From the NCBI GenBank assembly GCA_965262665.1, contig CBDHFR010000003.1, positions 682,001 through 746,000 of the forward strand: a stretch of DNA of 64,000 nucleotides. The letters run 5' to 3'. Position numbers and translations under genes: made by a program. The notes beneath the pieces were generated by a model, which was not told the DNA's origin, made no database searches, and worked only from the letters and a program-made list of their open reading frames with translations. How positions within the stretch are numbered: the stretch's first letter is position 1; every line of letters starts with the position of its first letter. Shown in pieces: positions 17,150 to 26,926 of this stretch. This DNA comes from CBDBND01 sp965262665. GTDB taxonomy: Bacteria > Pseudomonadota > Alphaproteobacteria > Rhodospirillales > Rhodospirillaceae.

Positions 17150-17313
17150 GGATCACCAGACGTTGCGCTTCGGTTTCGTCTGGTGATCCTGGGGATGGAC
17201 TTGGCGGTCCATCGCTGTTCGAGAGAGCCTCTTAGCCCTGAACTTCCATCAGCCAAGGAACCTGGGCCGCTATCCCAGGAACTGCGGCCCCCAGTGGGGG
17301 CTGGGGGCCGCAG
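17150..17313. ncRNA. Cluster of four hairpins upstream of the IS1-like transposase
   Basis: Four consecutive inverted repeats lie in a noncoding part of the transposon. The first is a perfect 12-bp stem GGATCACCAGAC (17150-17161 with 17178-17189). Then come a 7-bp stem GATGGAC (17194-17200 with 17207-17213), a 6-bp stem CCTGGG (17261-17266 with 17274-17279), and a 13-bp stem CTGCGGCCCCCAG (17282-17294 with 17301-17313). Such density is unlikely by chance and suggests a folded RNA or a leader that shields transposase expression. No T tract follows the last stem, so it is not an ordinary terminator. The assignment as RNA is inference. Confidence 0.4.
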
Positions 17314-17450
17314 CTTACATTTGTGGGCTGAAATTTTCAAACCAATAATTGTTGTGGGGCTTGAATCCCGTTTGAGAATAGAAGGGCCCGACTTTATTTA
17401 AACTGAATATATTGCTTGATAAGTAAGTTTTATGCCCTATTATCAAGGGT

Positions 17451-18341
17451 ATGAGAAAGCTTGATACTGCCAAACGCGCACAAATCCTTGGAATGCTGGT
17501 CGAAGGCATGTCCATGCGCGCGGCCAGTCGGATTGCCAAGGTCTCGATCAATACCGTTACAAAGCTGATGGTTGAGGCTGGCGAGGCGTGCGCGGCCCAC
17601 CACGATGAGGCCGTGCGTAATGTCACCTCTAGCAAGGTCCAATGCGATGAAATCTGGGCCTTCTGCTACGCTAAGGACAAGAATGTTGCGAAGGCTAAGG
17701 CCGCTCCTGAAGGCGCAGGCGACGTGTGGACGTGGACGGCATTAGACAGCGATAGCAAGATGATTTTGTCCTATGAGGTCGGGGATCGGTCCAGCGCCAC
17801 AGCGATTGAGTTCATGGACGATCTGCGGTCTCGCTTATCTAACCGTGTGCAACTGACCACCGACGGCCACAACGCTTACCTTGAAGCCGTAGAAGGCGCT
17901 TTTGGTGGGGATGTGGACTATGCGCAGCTTGTGAAGCTGTACGGCGAACCTACAGGCCGGAAAGGGCACGAGCGCAAGTACAGCCCGTCAGAGTGCACGG
18001 GCACTTTGAAGCGACGCGTTGAAGGCAATCCTGATATCAAATCAGTCAGCACTTCGCACGTTGAGCGCCAGAATCTAACCATGCGTATGGGGATGCGTCG
18101 TTTCACTCGGCTGACAAATGCTTTCTCCAAAAAGGTTGAGAATCACTTGCATATGCTGAGTCTGTATTTCATGCACTACAATTTTGTGCGCATCCACAAG
18201 ACACTGAAATGCACCCCGGCAATGGCTGCTGGCGTATCCGATACACTGCATGACATGGAATGGATTGTTAGTTTAATCGACGCTCGGGCGCAAAAGCCTA
18301 TTCGCCCTAAGACCTATCACAAAGAACAAATTTCAAACTGA
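17451..18341 (+). CDS. IS1-like (DDE) transposase
   Basis: A 296-residue transposase. The N-terminal helix-turn-helix is AKRAQILGMLVEGMSMRAASRIAKVSINTVTKLM. The catalytic core has VQCDEIWAFCYAKDKNV, GDVWTWTALDSDSKMI, VQLTTDGHNAYLEAVEGAF and SHVERQNLTMRMGMRRFTRLTNAFSKK. The D, D and E are in CDEIW, TTDGH and VERQN, and the last region matches the IS1-superfamily signature. It ends nine bases before the right end of the element. The frame is intact, so the transposon could be active. Confidence 0.85.
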   Translation: MRKLDTAKRAQILGMLVEGMSMRAASRIAKVSINTVTKLMVEAGEACAAHHDEAVRNVTSSKVQCDEIWAFCYAKDKNVAKAKAAPEGAGDVWTWTALDSDSKMILSYEVGDRSSATAIEFMDDLRSRLSNRVQLTTDGHNAYLEAVEGAFGGDVDYAQLVKLYGEPTGRKGHERKYSPSECTGTLKRRVEGNPDIKSVSTSHVERQNLTMRMGMRRFTRLTNAFSKKVENHLHMLSLYFMHYNFVRIHKTLKCTPAMAAGVSDTLHDMEWIVSLIDARAQKPIRPKTYHKEQISN

Positions 18342-18909
18342 GACACTACCGACTTTTCCGCCACCTTGACCTGGCCGAGCACCAGCCGCTGACGGGCGGC
18401 GAAGGCGGAAACCATGTGGATCGGCGCCTTGGCGCCCGTCTTCTGGTAGCTGCGACGCGAGGTCTTGCCGTCGATGGCGATCACCTCGCCCGGCACACCG
18501 GTGATCGCGGCAACCCAGGCGACGAAGCACTGTTGGAACATCCGCGCATCCAGGATGGCAAGGATCGTGCCCAGTTGGTCGTGGGACGGCGTGCCATCGG
18601 AAAACGGCCGGAAGCGGCGTAGAAGATCGCGTTTCTTGTCGCCGAAACGGGCAATATCGACAATGCTGTCGGCGCCCGCCAGCACCGCCAATAGGCAAAG
18701 CAGCAGCACCTCATCAAGCGGATAGACCACTTTGCCCCGTTGGCGAGGGTCCGCAAGATCCTCAAAATGATCAAGAAAGACAACGGCTTCCGCGAATGCG
18801 CCCGAACTCTCCATCATAACCTCCCATACCGAATCGGCGGTCTTCGATAGATTCAGCACATCAACACATTGTCACGCACTTTTTCACCCGATTGCCCTGG
18901 TCTATCTCA

Positions 18910-18985
18910 GACCGAAGAACAATCGTAAGCTTCTGCGGACTGAAGTCAGGGCCGGCCTGAACTTGTTCCTTCAGTCCAGCGGCAA
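18910..18985 (+). pseudogene. TPR/glycosyltransferase-like gene, fragment 4
   Basis: Sequence after the right target duplication continues the host reading: joining across the ISAs1 element gives RVQYAIVYLRPKNNRKLL, then RTEVRAGLNLFLQSSGNLQL. A frameshift separates this from fragment 3. The end cannot be placed because no family match was recognised and a convergent methyltransferase gene ends at 18993. Confidence 0.4.
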
Positions 18986-18992
18986 TCTCCAA

Positions 18993-19532
18993 CTACAATT
19001 TCACATCGTCTGGACGGCGGCTGAGAAAATATACGCCCATACAAGATTCCATAATTAAAACGCACCAATCCGAAAACGCCTCCAAAGCCTCGTTGTTGGT
19101 CCAGTCCGGCTTAACGTGCGCCTCAAAAGGATTGCCGTGGACCTCTCCCTGTTCGGAGTGAATCAACGGAAGCGACACGAGCACGACGCGGCAATGGGTT
19201 AAAGCGGTCTCAACGACATTAAGAGCGTCTTCTTTGGACATATGCTCCAGCACGTCACCGAAAATAGCAACGTCTAAAGGTGTGACCTTGCTCCAGTCGA
19301 GGTATCGAATGTCGCAAACAACAAGGGAATCGTATATCTCCTCGAGTTGAAACGCCTTGATGTACGGTGCACACACTTCGACACCGGTCCACACTTGCTC
19401 AGGCTGGCGAAAGGGCGTGTACGTTCCGATTCCAGGTCCGACATCGAGGAACCGGGTAAGTTTAGAAAGGCGATTGAACCGTTTTAAGATTTTCTGCGAC
19501 CACCGTTTTCCACCGTAATTGCTTTTAGGCAT
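18993..19532 (-). CDS. Class I SAM-dependent methyltransferase
   Basis: A 179-residue protein with the Rossmann methyltransferase motif FLDVGPGIGTYTPF near residue 28. It also shows VEVCAPYIKAF, VCDIRYLDWSKVTPLDVAIFGDVLEHMSKEDAL and CRVVLVSLPL. It resembles small Methyltransf_11/23-type enzymes found in polysaccharide loci. The methylated substrate is unknown; its position beside a decayed TPR/glycosyltransferase-like gene suggests a sugar. The frame appears intact, starting at an ATG (MPKSNYGGKRW). Confidence 0.75.
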   Translation of the reverse strand: MPKSNYGGKRWSQKILKRFNRLSKLTRFLDVGPGIGTYTPFRQPEQVWTGVEVCAPYIKAFQLEEIYDSLVVCDIRYLDWSKVTPLDVAIFGDVLEHMSKEDALNVVETALTHCRVVLVSLPLIHSEQGEVHGNPFEAHVKPDWTNNEALEAFSDWCVLIMESCMGVYFLSRRPDDVKL

Positions 19533-19632
19533 ATTGTGCTTGTCCTTGGGATTTTCTTAACGACATCGAAGCAGACGGTTCACTAACGTCCAGACCGCAC
19601 AAGATGTGTTGACCAGGAACACCCTTTTAGCA

Positions 19633-19767
19633 TTACACACCATTCAATATAAGCATCACCGGTGCATGATCCGACGGTGGTGACCAATGGCGCACGGCGG
19701 TCAGCATCTCCACATCGGCAACGCGGTCTGCCAGTCCCGGGGTGACCCAGATGTGATCCAAACGCCA
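19633..19767 (-). pseudogene. xth: Exonuclease III (xth), 3' fragment
   Basis: The minus strand reads WRLDHIWVTPGLADRVADVEMLTAVRHWSPPSDHAPVMLILNGV and a stop. This is the C-terminus of exonuclease III with the conserved RLDHIW and SDHAPV (catalytic Asp-His) motifs. The N-terminal part lies 0.9 kb away at 20644-21300. The two parts join exactly at NKG|WRLDH if the intervening segment is removed. Confidence 0.85.
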
Positions 19768-20643
19768 AATTTAACGGGGGTCAACCATGGTGCCGAAGAC
19801 GGGTAAAGACCGGCTCATAGTCGCGCTTGATGTATCTACCCATGAAGAGGCGCTTAGACTAGTCGACAATCTCGACAATGTGTCATTTTTTAAGATTGGC
19901 CTACAGCTACTTTTTGCTGGCGATGTGCTGGGATTTATACGCAGAATTCAAAATAGCCGCGCCATCCAGGGCGGTGTGTTTGTAGACCTGAAGCTCGCCG
20001 GTGACATTGGAAACACGATCACTGGATTTGTTCAGAATTGCTCGGCTCTTAACGTAAAATTCCTCACGCTAGTTGAGACGGCACCAGCAGCGATCACCAT
20101 TAGAACTATTGAGGCCATCAAGAAAGCCAGGGGTGATCATGAATACCCTCGTCTATTAATGGTTACGCTTCTTTCTAGTCTTGACACTGACGATTTAAAT
20201 AGCGCCGGTATCCAGACCGACGCAACTCAATATATCGTTAAGAGTGGGAAGGCCCTGTTGAGACATGGTTGTGATGGGCTGATCGTTTCCGGCGAGGCTA
20301 TAAGGGAATGCCGCGCGGAATTTCCAAGGGCAGATATTGTGAGTCCTGGAATAAGGCCGCACTGGGCCGCATCTGATGACCACAAGAGGACTGCGACTTC
20401 TCGCCAAGCGATCAGCTTTGGTGCAGACTATCTCGTAGTTGGTCGGCCCATATCAAAGGCTGAAAATCCTAGGGACGCTGCACAAAAAATAATCGACGAA
20501 ATCGATCAAGAACTGGATCGGATTCCGAAAACGATCACGCAGGAGACTCATCCCTCCACCCAAGGGCAGACGCGGTATCGCGCTCAACCTTCTCTTTAGT
20601 AAGTCCCTAAGATTAGGCTAATGGCAAGATAAAGTTATAATTC
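19768..20643 (+). other. Insert of about 876 bp carrying a pyrF-like gene, inside xth
   Basis: The xth frame stops after AAC AAA GGG and resumes at TGG CGT TTG, so everything between 19768 and 20643 is inserted. No transposase, terminal repeat or clear target duplication is visible; AATT occurs near both edges. The base composition is more A/T-rich than its neighbours. It contains essentially one gene with short flanks. Confidence 0.7.
19787..20599 (+). CDS. pyrF: Orotidine 5'-phosphate decarboxylase-like protein
   Basis: The family decarboxylates OMP to UMP in pyrimidine synthesis. The TIM-barrel motifs are LIVALDVSTHEEALRLVDNL (beta 1), GVFVDLKLAGDIGNTI (the D-x-K-x-x-D catalytic loop, here with one extra residue), DGLIVSGEAIRE and SPGIRP. 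The phosphate-binding end is ADYLVVGRPISKAENPRDAAQKI. Length 270 residues with an unusual C-terminal tail. The extra residue in the catalytic loop marks a divergent subgroup. Lower GC and its position inside xth show recent arrival. The start ATG at 19787 is well placed. Confidence 0.8.
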   Translation: MVPKTGKDRLIVALDVSTHEEALRLVDNLDNVSFFKIGLQLLFAGDVLGFIRRIQNSRAIQGGVFVDLKLAGDIGNTITGFVQNCSALNVKFLTLVETAPAAITIRTIEAIKKARGDHEYPRLLMVTLLSSLDTDDLNSAGIQTDATQYIVKSGKALLRHGCDGLIVSGEAIRECRAEFPRADIVSPGIRPHWAASDDHKRTATSRQAISFGADYLVVGRPISKAENPRDAAQKIIDEIDQELDRIPKTITQETHPSTQGQTRYRAQPSL

Positions 20644-21300
20644 CCCTTTGTTGACCTGTTCCCAGTCGGCAGCCCGGCAACTCCACCAGGTAAAGACCGG
20701 GTCCTCATCGCCAACCATTTGGCGCTGGGTATCAATCCAGTTTAAGGACCGTTTCAAACGCTCTAGCGCCGCCACTTTGATCTCCGTATGGGCGATGACG
20801 TTTTTCAGTTTCCTGTGATCCCACACATCCGAAGGCAATGGCGCGACGTTGAGATCGCCGGCCAACACCATGGGGTCGCGGAAACCATAGGCGCCAGCAA
20901 AGTGATCGGCCAAGGCATCGAGATAGCGCAGCTTGTAATCGAACTTAAGATTGGCGTCCCGGTCGGGCACGCCGCCGCCGGCCGGAACATACACACAATG
21001 CACACCGAGACCGCCACCCTGCTTGGTCAAACGGGCAAAGATATGACGGGTGCCGTCACGACCGGCCCACGAGAACGTTTCCACATCTTTCAACGGAAAG
21101 CGGGAAAGGATGGCCACCCCATTGTATCCCGCCTGGGCAGCAACAGCCTGGTAAGGATAGCCGGCTGCGGTGAAGGCTTCGGCGGGCACGTCTTCGTCTC
21201 CGGCTTTGAGTTCCTGCAGGCACAAAACATCCGGTGCCCACCGGTCAATGATCCGCATAAGCTGATCCAGCCGGCGGCGAACCGAATTGACATTCTATGA
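20644..21300 (-). pseudogene. xth: Exonuclease III (xth), 5' and central fragment
   Basis: Exonuclease III repairs apurinic sites. Visible motifs are NVNSVRRRLDQLMRIIDRWAPDVLCLQELKA (catalytic Glu), YNGVAILSRFPL, VHCVYVPAGG, VLAGDLNVAPLPSDVWD (catalytic D-x-N) and FTWWSCRAADWEQVNKG. It is cut at the next residue by the pyrF-bearing insert. At the extreme N-terminus the expected I-S-W-N-V reads I-S-TAG-N-V, so there is also a nonsense codon (21299-21297 region). The gene is therefore doubly broken. Confidence 0.82.
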
Positions 21301-21693
21301 AATCAAACTGAACGACGGGCTCACTTAGAGCGCTGACATAGAAGACGGGTCCATGGCCGCTCTTATAAACAACAGCTGCCCAAAATTCTTAGGCCAAAAA
21401 GAATTGCGCCCGATGTTGGGGGGACATCGGGCGCGGTTTCTTATTTCGCCGGACGCGGCAGGGGAAACCGTTTATGTGCCGGCGCGCTGCTGACCATTAC
21501 GGTAGCAGCGATCATGGCCCGACTATGAGGACCGGCCCGCTGGTTTAAAAGTGCCAATGCTGCATAGCAGATATGCGGTCTAGTCTCGGTCAGGTTGTAA
21601 TCCAGAAAGGATCGATTGTTCAGAGGATTACACCCGTGGGCTCAGGCATTGCATCAAGCGTAAATCACGCCTCTGTGATCCATCGTCCGCAAC
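21301..21693. other. Region between xth and lolA
   Basis: About 390 bp. It holds the strong terminator hairpin at 21406-21434. The rest contains no gene that I can support; a minus-strand frame of about 65 codons (21640-21445) is open but has no start codon, ribosome site or recognisable family. Confidence 0.5.
21406..21434 (-). terminator. Rho-independent terminator downstream of lolA
   Basis: A perfect 11-bp stem GCGCCCGATGT / ACATCGGGCGC with a 7-base loop. On the minus strand it is followed by AATTCTTTTTGG, a typical T tract. On the plus strand a weaker GGTTTCTTATTTC follows. It most likely ends the minus-strand lolA transcript. Confidence 0.75.
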
Positions 21694-22317
21694 TCAATCG
21701 TCGTCGAAGACGTCATCCTCTTCATAGTGGAACAGGGCCGAGTCCAAACTGAGACCGGTTTGGGTCTCAAACAGGGTGACAGTGACCTCCTGGCTTTGGG
21801 CGTCTTTGACCCGCCACTGGCGCAGCGCGAACGGCCGTTCGGAAAAGACGAAGGTCAGCTCACCAGCGGTGATGTCGTCGGCGCGGGCGACGGTCACTTC
21901 CACCACCCCTGGCAAGCGTACCACGTCCCTAACCTCAACGTCCTCATCCGTGAACGACCAATCCGGCTCCAGTAAAAACGCGGCCGGCGTGTCGTCGATG
22001 TCGAGGTAACTGGGTTCGCCCAATTCGAGATCCACGTAGATGACGTAGTAGCCATCGGCGACGATGAGAATGGGCGTGGGCGGATCGTAGGCCAGCCGCA
22101 TTTTGCCCGGGCGGTCGATGTACAGGTCTCCCTCCGCCACGCCGCCGCGACCGTCGACTTGCAGAAAGCGCGCTTGCAACGTGTCGATGTTGTTTAGGTA
22201 CGCCGCCGCCTGCTCAAGCACCGCGGCATCGTCCGTCGCTGCCGGTTGCGCCAAACTCGCAGGCGTGGATCCCACCACGCACATTAAAATCAGAACTGCA
22301 GTCAGAGCCTGTTTCAT
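21694..22317 (-). CDS. lolA: Outer-membrane lipoprotein carrier protein LolA family
   Basis: A periplasmic carrier that ferries lipoproteins from LolCDE to the outer membrane. A signal peptide (MKQALTAVLILMCVVGSTPASLAQ) precedes AAAYLNNIDTLQARFLQVDGRGGVAEGDLYIDRPGKMRLAYDPPTPILIVADG. That order, QARF then G.LYI.RPGKMR..Y, is diagnostic of LolA. An ATG 12 bases upstream is an alternative start. ftsK-lolA-xth is a typical alphaproteobacterial order; here unrelated genes have been inserted between ftsK and lolA. Confidence 0.85.
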   Translation of the reverse strand: MKQALTAVLILMCVVGSTPASLAQPAATDDAAVLEQAAAYLNNIDTLQARFLQVDGRGGVAEGDLYIDRPGKMRLAYDPPTPILIVADGYYVIYVDLELGEPSYLDIDDTPAAFLLEPDWSFTDEDVEVRDVVRLPGVVEVTVARADDITAGELTFVFSERPFALRQWRVKDAQSQEVTVTLFETQTGLSLDSALFHYEEDDVFDDD

Positions 22318-22453
22318 GGTGCCTATCATGGTTTCCGCTTATGGCGGCATTGGGGCAGCAGCGCAAGCTGCATCGATATGGATATGCAAGCCGCATTGGG
22401 ATCGGGCCGCAAGCCGCATAGACTGTTCGCGACATCACCTGGGAGTTCCGCCT

Positions 22454-23158
22454 GTGAAACTGTTCTATTCGCCGATCCATGCCTTCGCCCACAAGGCACT
22501 GATCACTGCCCATGAAGCCGGGGTGTGGGATCAGATCGTGCCGGTCGCGGTTTACCCATTCCGCGAAGGCTATGATCTCACTCCCATCAATCCTTTGGGT
22601 AAAGTCCCGACCCTGGCCTTGGATGACGGCACAGTGATCTACGGCAGCCAGGCTGTGGTCGAGTACCTGGACAGCTTGGCACCGGGCGGCCGCGCCCTCT
22701 ATCCCGAGCCCGGTCCCGTGCGCTGGGACGCACTCAGGCGTCTCGCTCTGGCTGATACGGTGTTCGATATCGCGACCCAACTGACCATGGACGACAACTA
22801 CTCCGATGGTGGAGAACCCCGGTCCAAGTTTATCGATTGGCTGTGGCCTAAAATCGGCAAGGGCTTGGCGGTGATGAACCAGGATGCGGAAACCGGCCAT
22901 GCCTTCGACATCGGCGATGCCTCGGCCCTGCACACCCTAACCTATCTGGACCTAGTGGTGCCCAAGTACGTGCCTGAGCCGATTCCGCGGGACTTCAATT
23001 GGCGCAAGGGAAACGCCGCCTTAGAGAAATGGTTCAATGAGGCGATGCAGCGCCCGTCGGCGCAATCACACTTTCAGAAACCCTTTGAGGGCGACGACAG
23101 TCCCGACAATTGTACGGCCAAAGTGGGCGAAGTTTTCGCCTTAAGACAAACCAAATAA
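22454..23158 (+). CDS. Glutathione S-transferase family protein
   Basis: A 234-residue protein with a thioredoxin-like N-terminal domain (VKLFYSPIHAFAHKALITAHEAG, NPLGKVPTLALDDGTVIYGSQAVVEYLD). The cis-Pro of KVPTL and the glutathione-binding SQAVVEYLD are visible. The C-terminal domain is all-helical. Translation starts at GTG 22454 because the domain begins there. Catalytic Ser is at SPIHAF. The substrate is unknown. It runs opposite to its neighbours and lies between lolA and an IS630 fragment, suggesting insertion. Confidence 0.8.
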   Translation: MKLFYSPIHAFAHKALITAHEAGVWDQIVPVAVYPFREGYDLTPINPLGKVPTLALDDGTVIYGSQAVVEYLDSLAPGGRALYPEPGPVRWDALRRLALADTVFDIATQLTMDDNYSDGGEPRSKFIDWLWPKIGKGLAVMNQDAETGHAFDIGDASALHTLTYLDLVVPKYVPEPIPRDFNWRKGNAALEKWFNEAMQRPSAQSHFQKPFEGDDSPDNCTAKVGEVFALRQTK

Positions 23159-23186
23159 GGACAGACCCAAGTGGTGGCGCCGGCTA

Positions 23187-23909
23187 ATACCAACGGTCAT
23201 TGAATTTGACCTTCGTGTGCCCATTTGCGCATACCAATCGACATGATTTTCGAGGGCTTGTCGATGAGCTTGTTCCAGGCGTGGCATGCCGCATCGACGA
23301 TGTCTTCGTAACTGTCGAAGACGCGGTGCGACAGGTAGGTCTGGCGCAGGTACTGCCAGATGTTTTCGGCCGGGTTCAGCTCCGGCGATCTGGGCGGCAG
23401 GAACAGCGGCGTGATGTTGTCGGGGAACTCCAATTCGGTGGTGGTGTGCCAGCCGGCGCGGTCCATGAGGAGGACGGCGTGTGAGCCGTCGGCGACGGTG
23501 CGGCTAATCTCTTCGAGATGGGCCGGCATGGCATGGGTGTCGGCGAACGGCATCGCCACGGCCGCACCGGTACCGCGCGCCGGGCAGACGGCGCCGAACA
23601 GATAGGCGCTCTGGTAGCGCTGGTCCTTGGGCTGACGCGGACGGCTGCCGGTGCGCGCCCACTGCCGGACGATGCCGTTCTTCTGGCCAAGGCGCATCTC
23701 GTCTTGCCACCACAGCTCGACCGGCGTTGCGGGCGGCAGGTGGCTACCGCCGCGGCGAGCGCCCGGGGGAAGTTTCTTTAAACGTCTCCAGCATTGCCGC
23801 ATCTTGGCCCGGATGGCGCACCCGGGCGCTCATGTGCGAGAAGCCGAGATCGTGCAGCAGGCGCGAGACCGAGCGCTCGTGATACTCCACCCCGAAGCGG
23901 TCCCGGATA
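23187..23909 (-). mobile_element. IS630-family fragment (same type as 12 kb copy), 5' truncated
   Basis: One end is intact (ATACCAACGGTCATTG after TA at 23185-23186) and matches the right end of the copy at 13083. The other end stops inside the transposase at ATCCGGGACCGC, so roughly the first 350 bp are missing. The truncated end joins the coding sequence of a methyltransferase paralogue at a shared TAT. Confidence 0.85.
23197..23909 (-). pseudogene. IS630 transposase remnant
   Basis: It contains IRDRFGVEYHERSVSRLLHDLGFSHMSARVRHPGQ, then after the frameshift PPATPVELWWQDEMRLGQKNGIVRQWARTG, LLMDRAGWHTTTELEFP and PPRSPELNPAENIWQYLRQTYLSHR. It lacks the N-terminal DNA-binding part. A one-base difference from the 12-kb copy (GTGGCT versus GTGGGCT) changes the frame in the linker. 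Confidence 0.8.
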
Positions 23910-24377
23910 GCCGCCGGGCATGCAGTGGATGTCGACCACATCAATGTATTTTGGCATTTCGAAGTTCGGATCGAGCGCCAAACTGCCCAGCGGCTCGGCG
24001 CTTTTCTTCTTGGCCTCCGCTTCCATGCGATCAAGTTGCCGCTCGGCAACCCGGCCCTGGTTGTACCAGTTGGCCTCTTGCAGATTGCGGGCAACACCGC
24101 TCCAAAATTTTGTGTAAGGGTCGTCCATCATCAAATGATGAACTTCATCGCAATCTTCCGGCTCGCGGCCATGCTCTTTGACGAACTTGGGTTTGGCCCG
24201 TTTCTCGTACACCAGCTCGTCGTACGGGTAGAGGTATTCCGACGCATAAAGCTTGAGCGCCACCGTGAAATCTTCCCGGGCGTGCTCGTCGTGGTCGGGA
24301 ACAGGCATCAGGTCATGGGGAAACGGCTGATCGATTACCGGCAGCATGGCCGTTCCCGTAAAAGGATAGGCGGGCAT
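23910..24377 (-). pseudogene. Methyltransferase paralogue, N-terminal part only
   Basis: 156 codons start MPAYPFTGTAMLPVIDQPFPHDLMP and end LGSLALDPNFEMPKYIDVVDIHCMPGGY at the IS630 junction. This matches the N-terminal half of the intact methyltransferase at 33411-34559, which reads KGSLRVDPNFKVPRYIAAQDIHRMPGNYH. The SAM-binding half is missing, evidently lost with the IS630 event. This N-terminal domain is not a known methyltransferase fold and is shared by both genes. Confidence 0.75.
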
Positions 24378-24466
24378 ACTACGCCCGCAGTGCCATGCGA
24401 AAAAGCAAATCCGGTGGACTCAGACAAATCCGAGATTTGTCGGAGAGCTGCCGTGGAGCTTTGGTC

Positions 24467-26922
<2,456 letters not shown>

Positions 26923-26926
<4 letters not shown>

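Larger units (their letters stand above)
16233..18350 (+). mobile_element. IS1-like transposon with passenger genes (2118 bp)
   Basis: The terminal inverted repeats start GGTAGTGTCTCAGTTTGAAAT at both ends, identical over about 20 bp. The flanking 8-bp duplication GACTTTTC lies at 16225-16232 and 18351-18358. The element is much longer than a one-gene IS because it carries a small basic protein gene, a 139-residue protein gene on the other strand and a noncoding hairpin-rich segment before the transposase. Boundaries are certain because ISAs1 sequence continues exactly on both sides. Confidence 0.9.
15545..18817 (-). pseudogene. ISAs1 family transposase, interrupted and frameshifted
   Basis: The N-terminal half lies at 18817-18351 (FLDHFEDLADPRQRGKVVYPL, LLCLLAVLAGADSIVDIARFG, GEVIAIDGKTSRRSY, ending GQVKVAEKS). 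The C-terminal half lies at 16232-15545 (LDMLAIDGAIVTLDAMGCQREIATKIVDKKADYVLALKANQ, RSHWAIENSLHWVMDMVFRDDECR). The halves are separated by the IS1-like transposon. In the C-terminal half a 10-bp duplication (15885-15904) shifts the frame between LQQRHGWPGL and KSVIAVESTRE. Both changes inactivate the gene. Confidence 0.85.
15524..18899 (-). mobile_element. ISAs1-family element with a nested IS1-like transposon
   Basis: The terminal inverted repeats read CAGAGCAATCGGGTGAA on the left and CAGGGCAATCGGGTGAA inward from the right. The element is flanked by an exact 10-bp target duplication GTCTATCTCA at 15514-15523 and 18900-18909. Without the nested 2118-bp insert and its 8-bp duplication it would be about 1250 bp, normal for ISAs1. 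It interrupts the decayed glycosyltransferase-like gene, whose sequence resumes after 18909. Confidence 0.88.

Noticed and set aside
21445..21640. A minus-strand open frame of about 65 codons between xth and lolA.
   Set aside because: No start codon, ribosome site or family resemblance was found, and the opening in GC-rich DNA can be by chance.
22103..22453. A longer N-terminus for the glutathione transferase (start at 22103).
   Set aside because: It overlaps lolA on the other strand and does not look like protein; the domain begins at GTG 22454.
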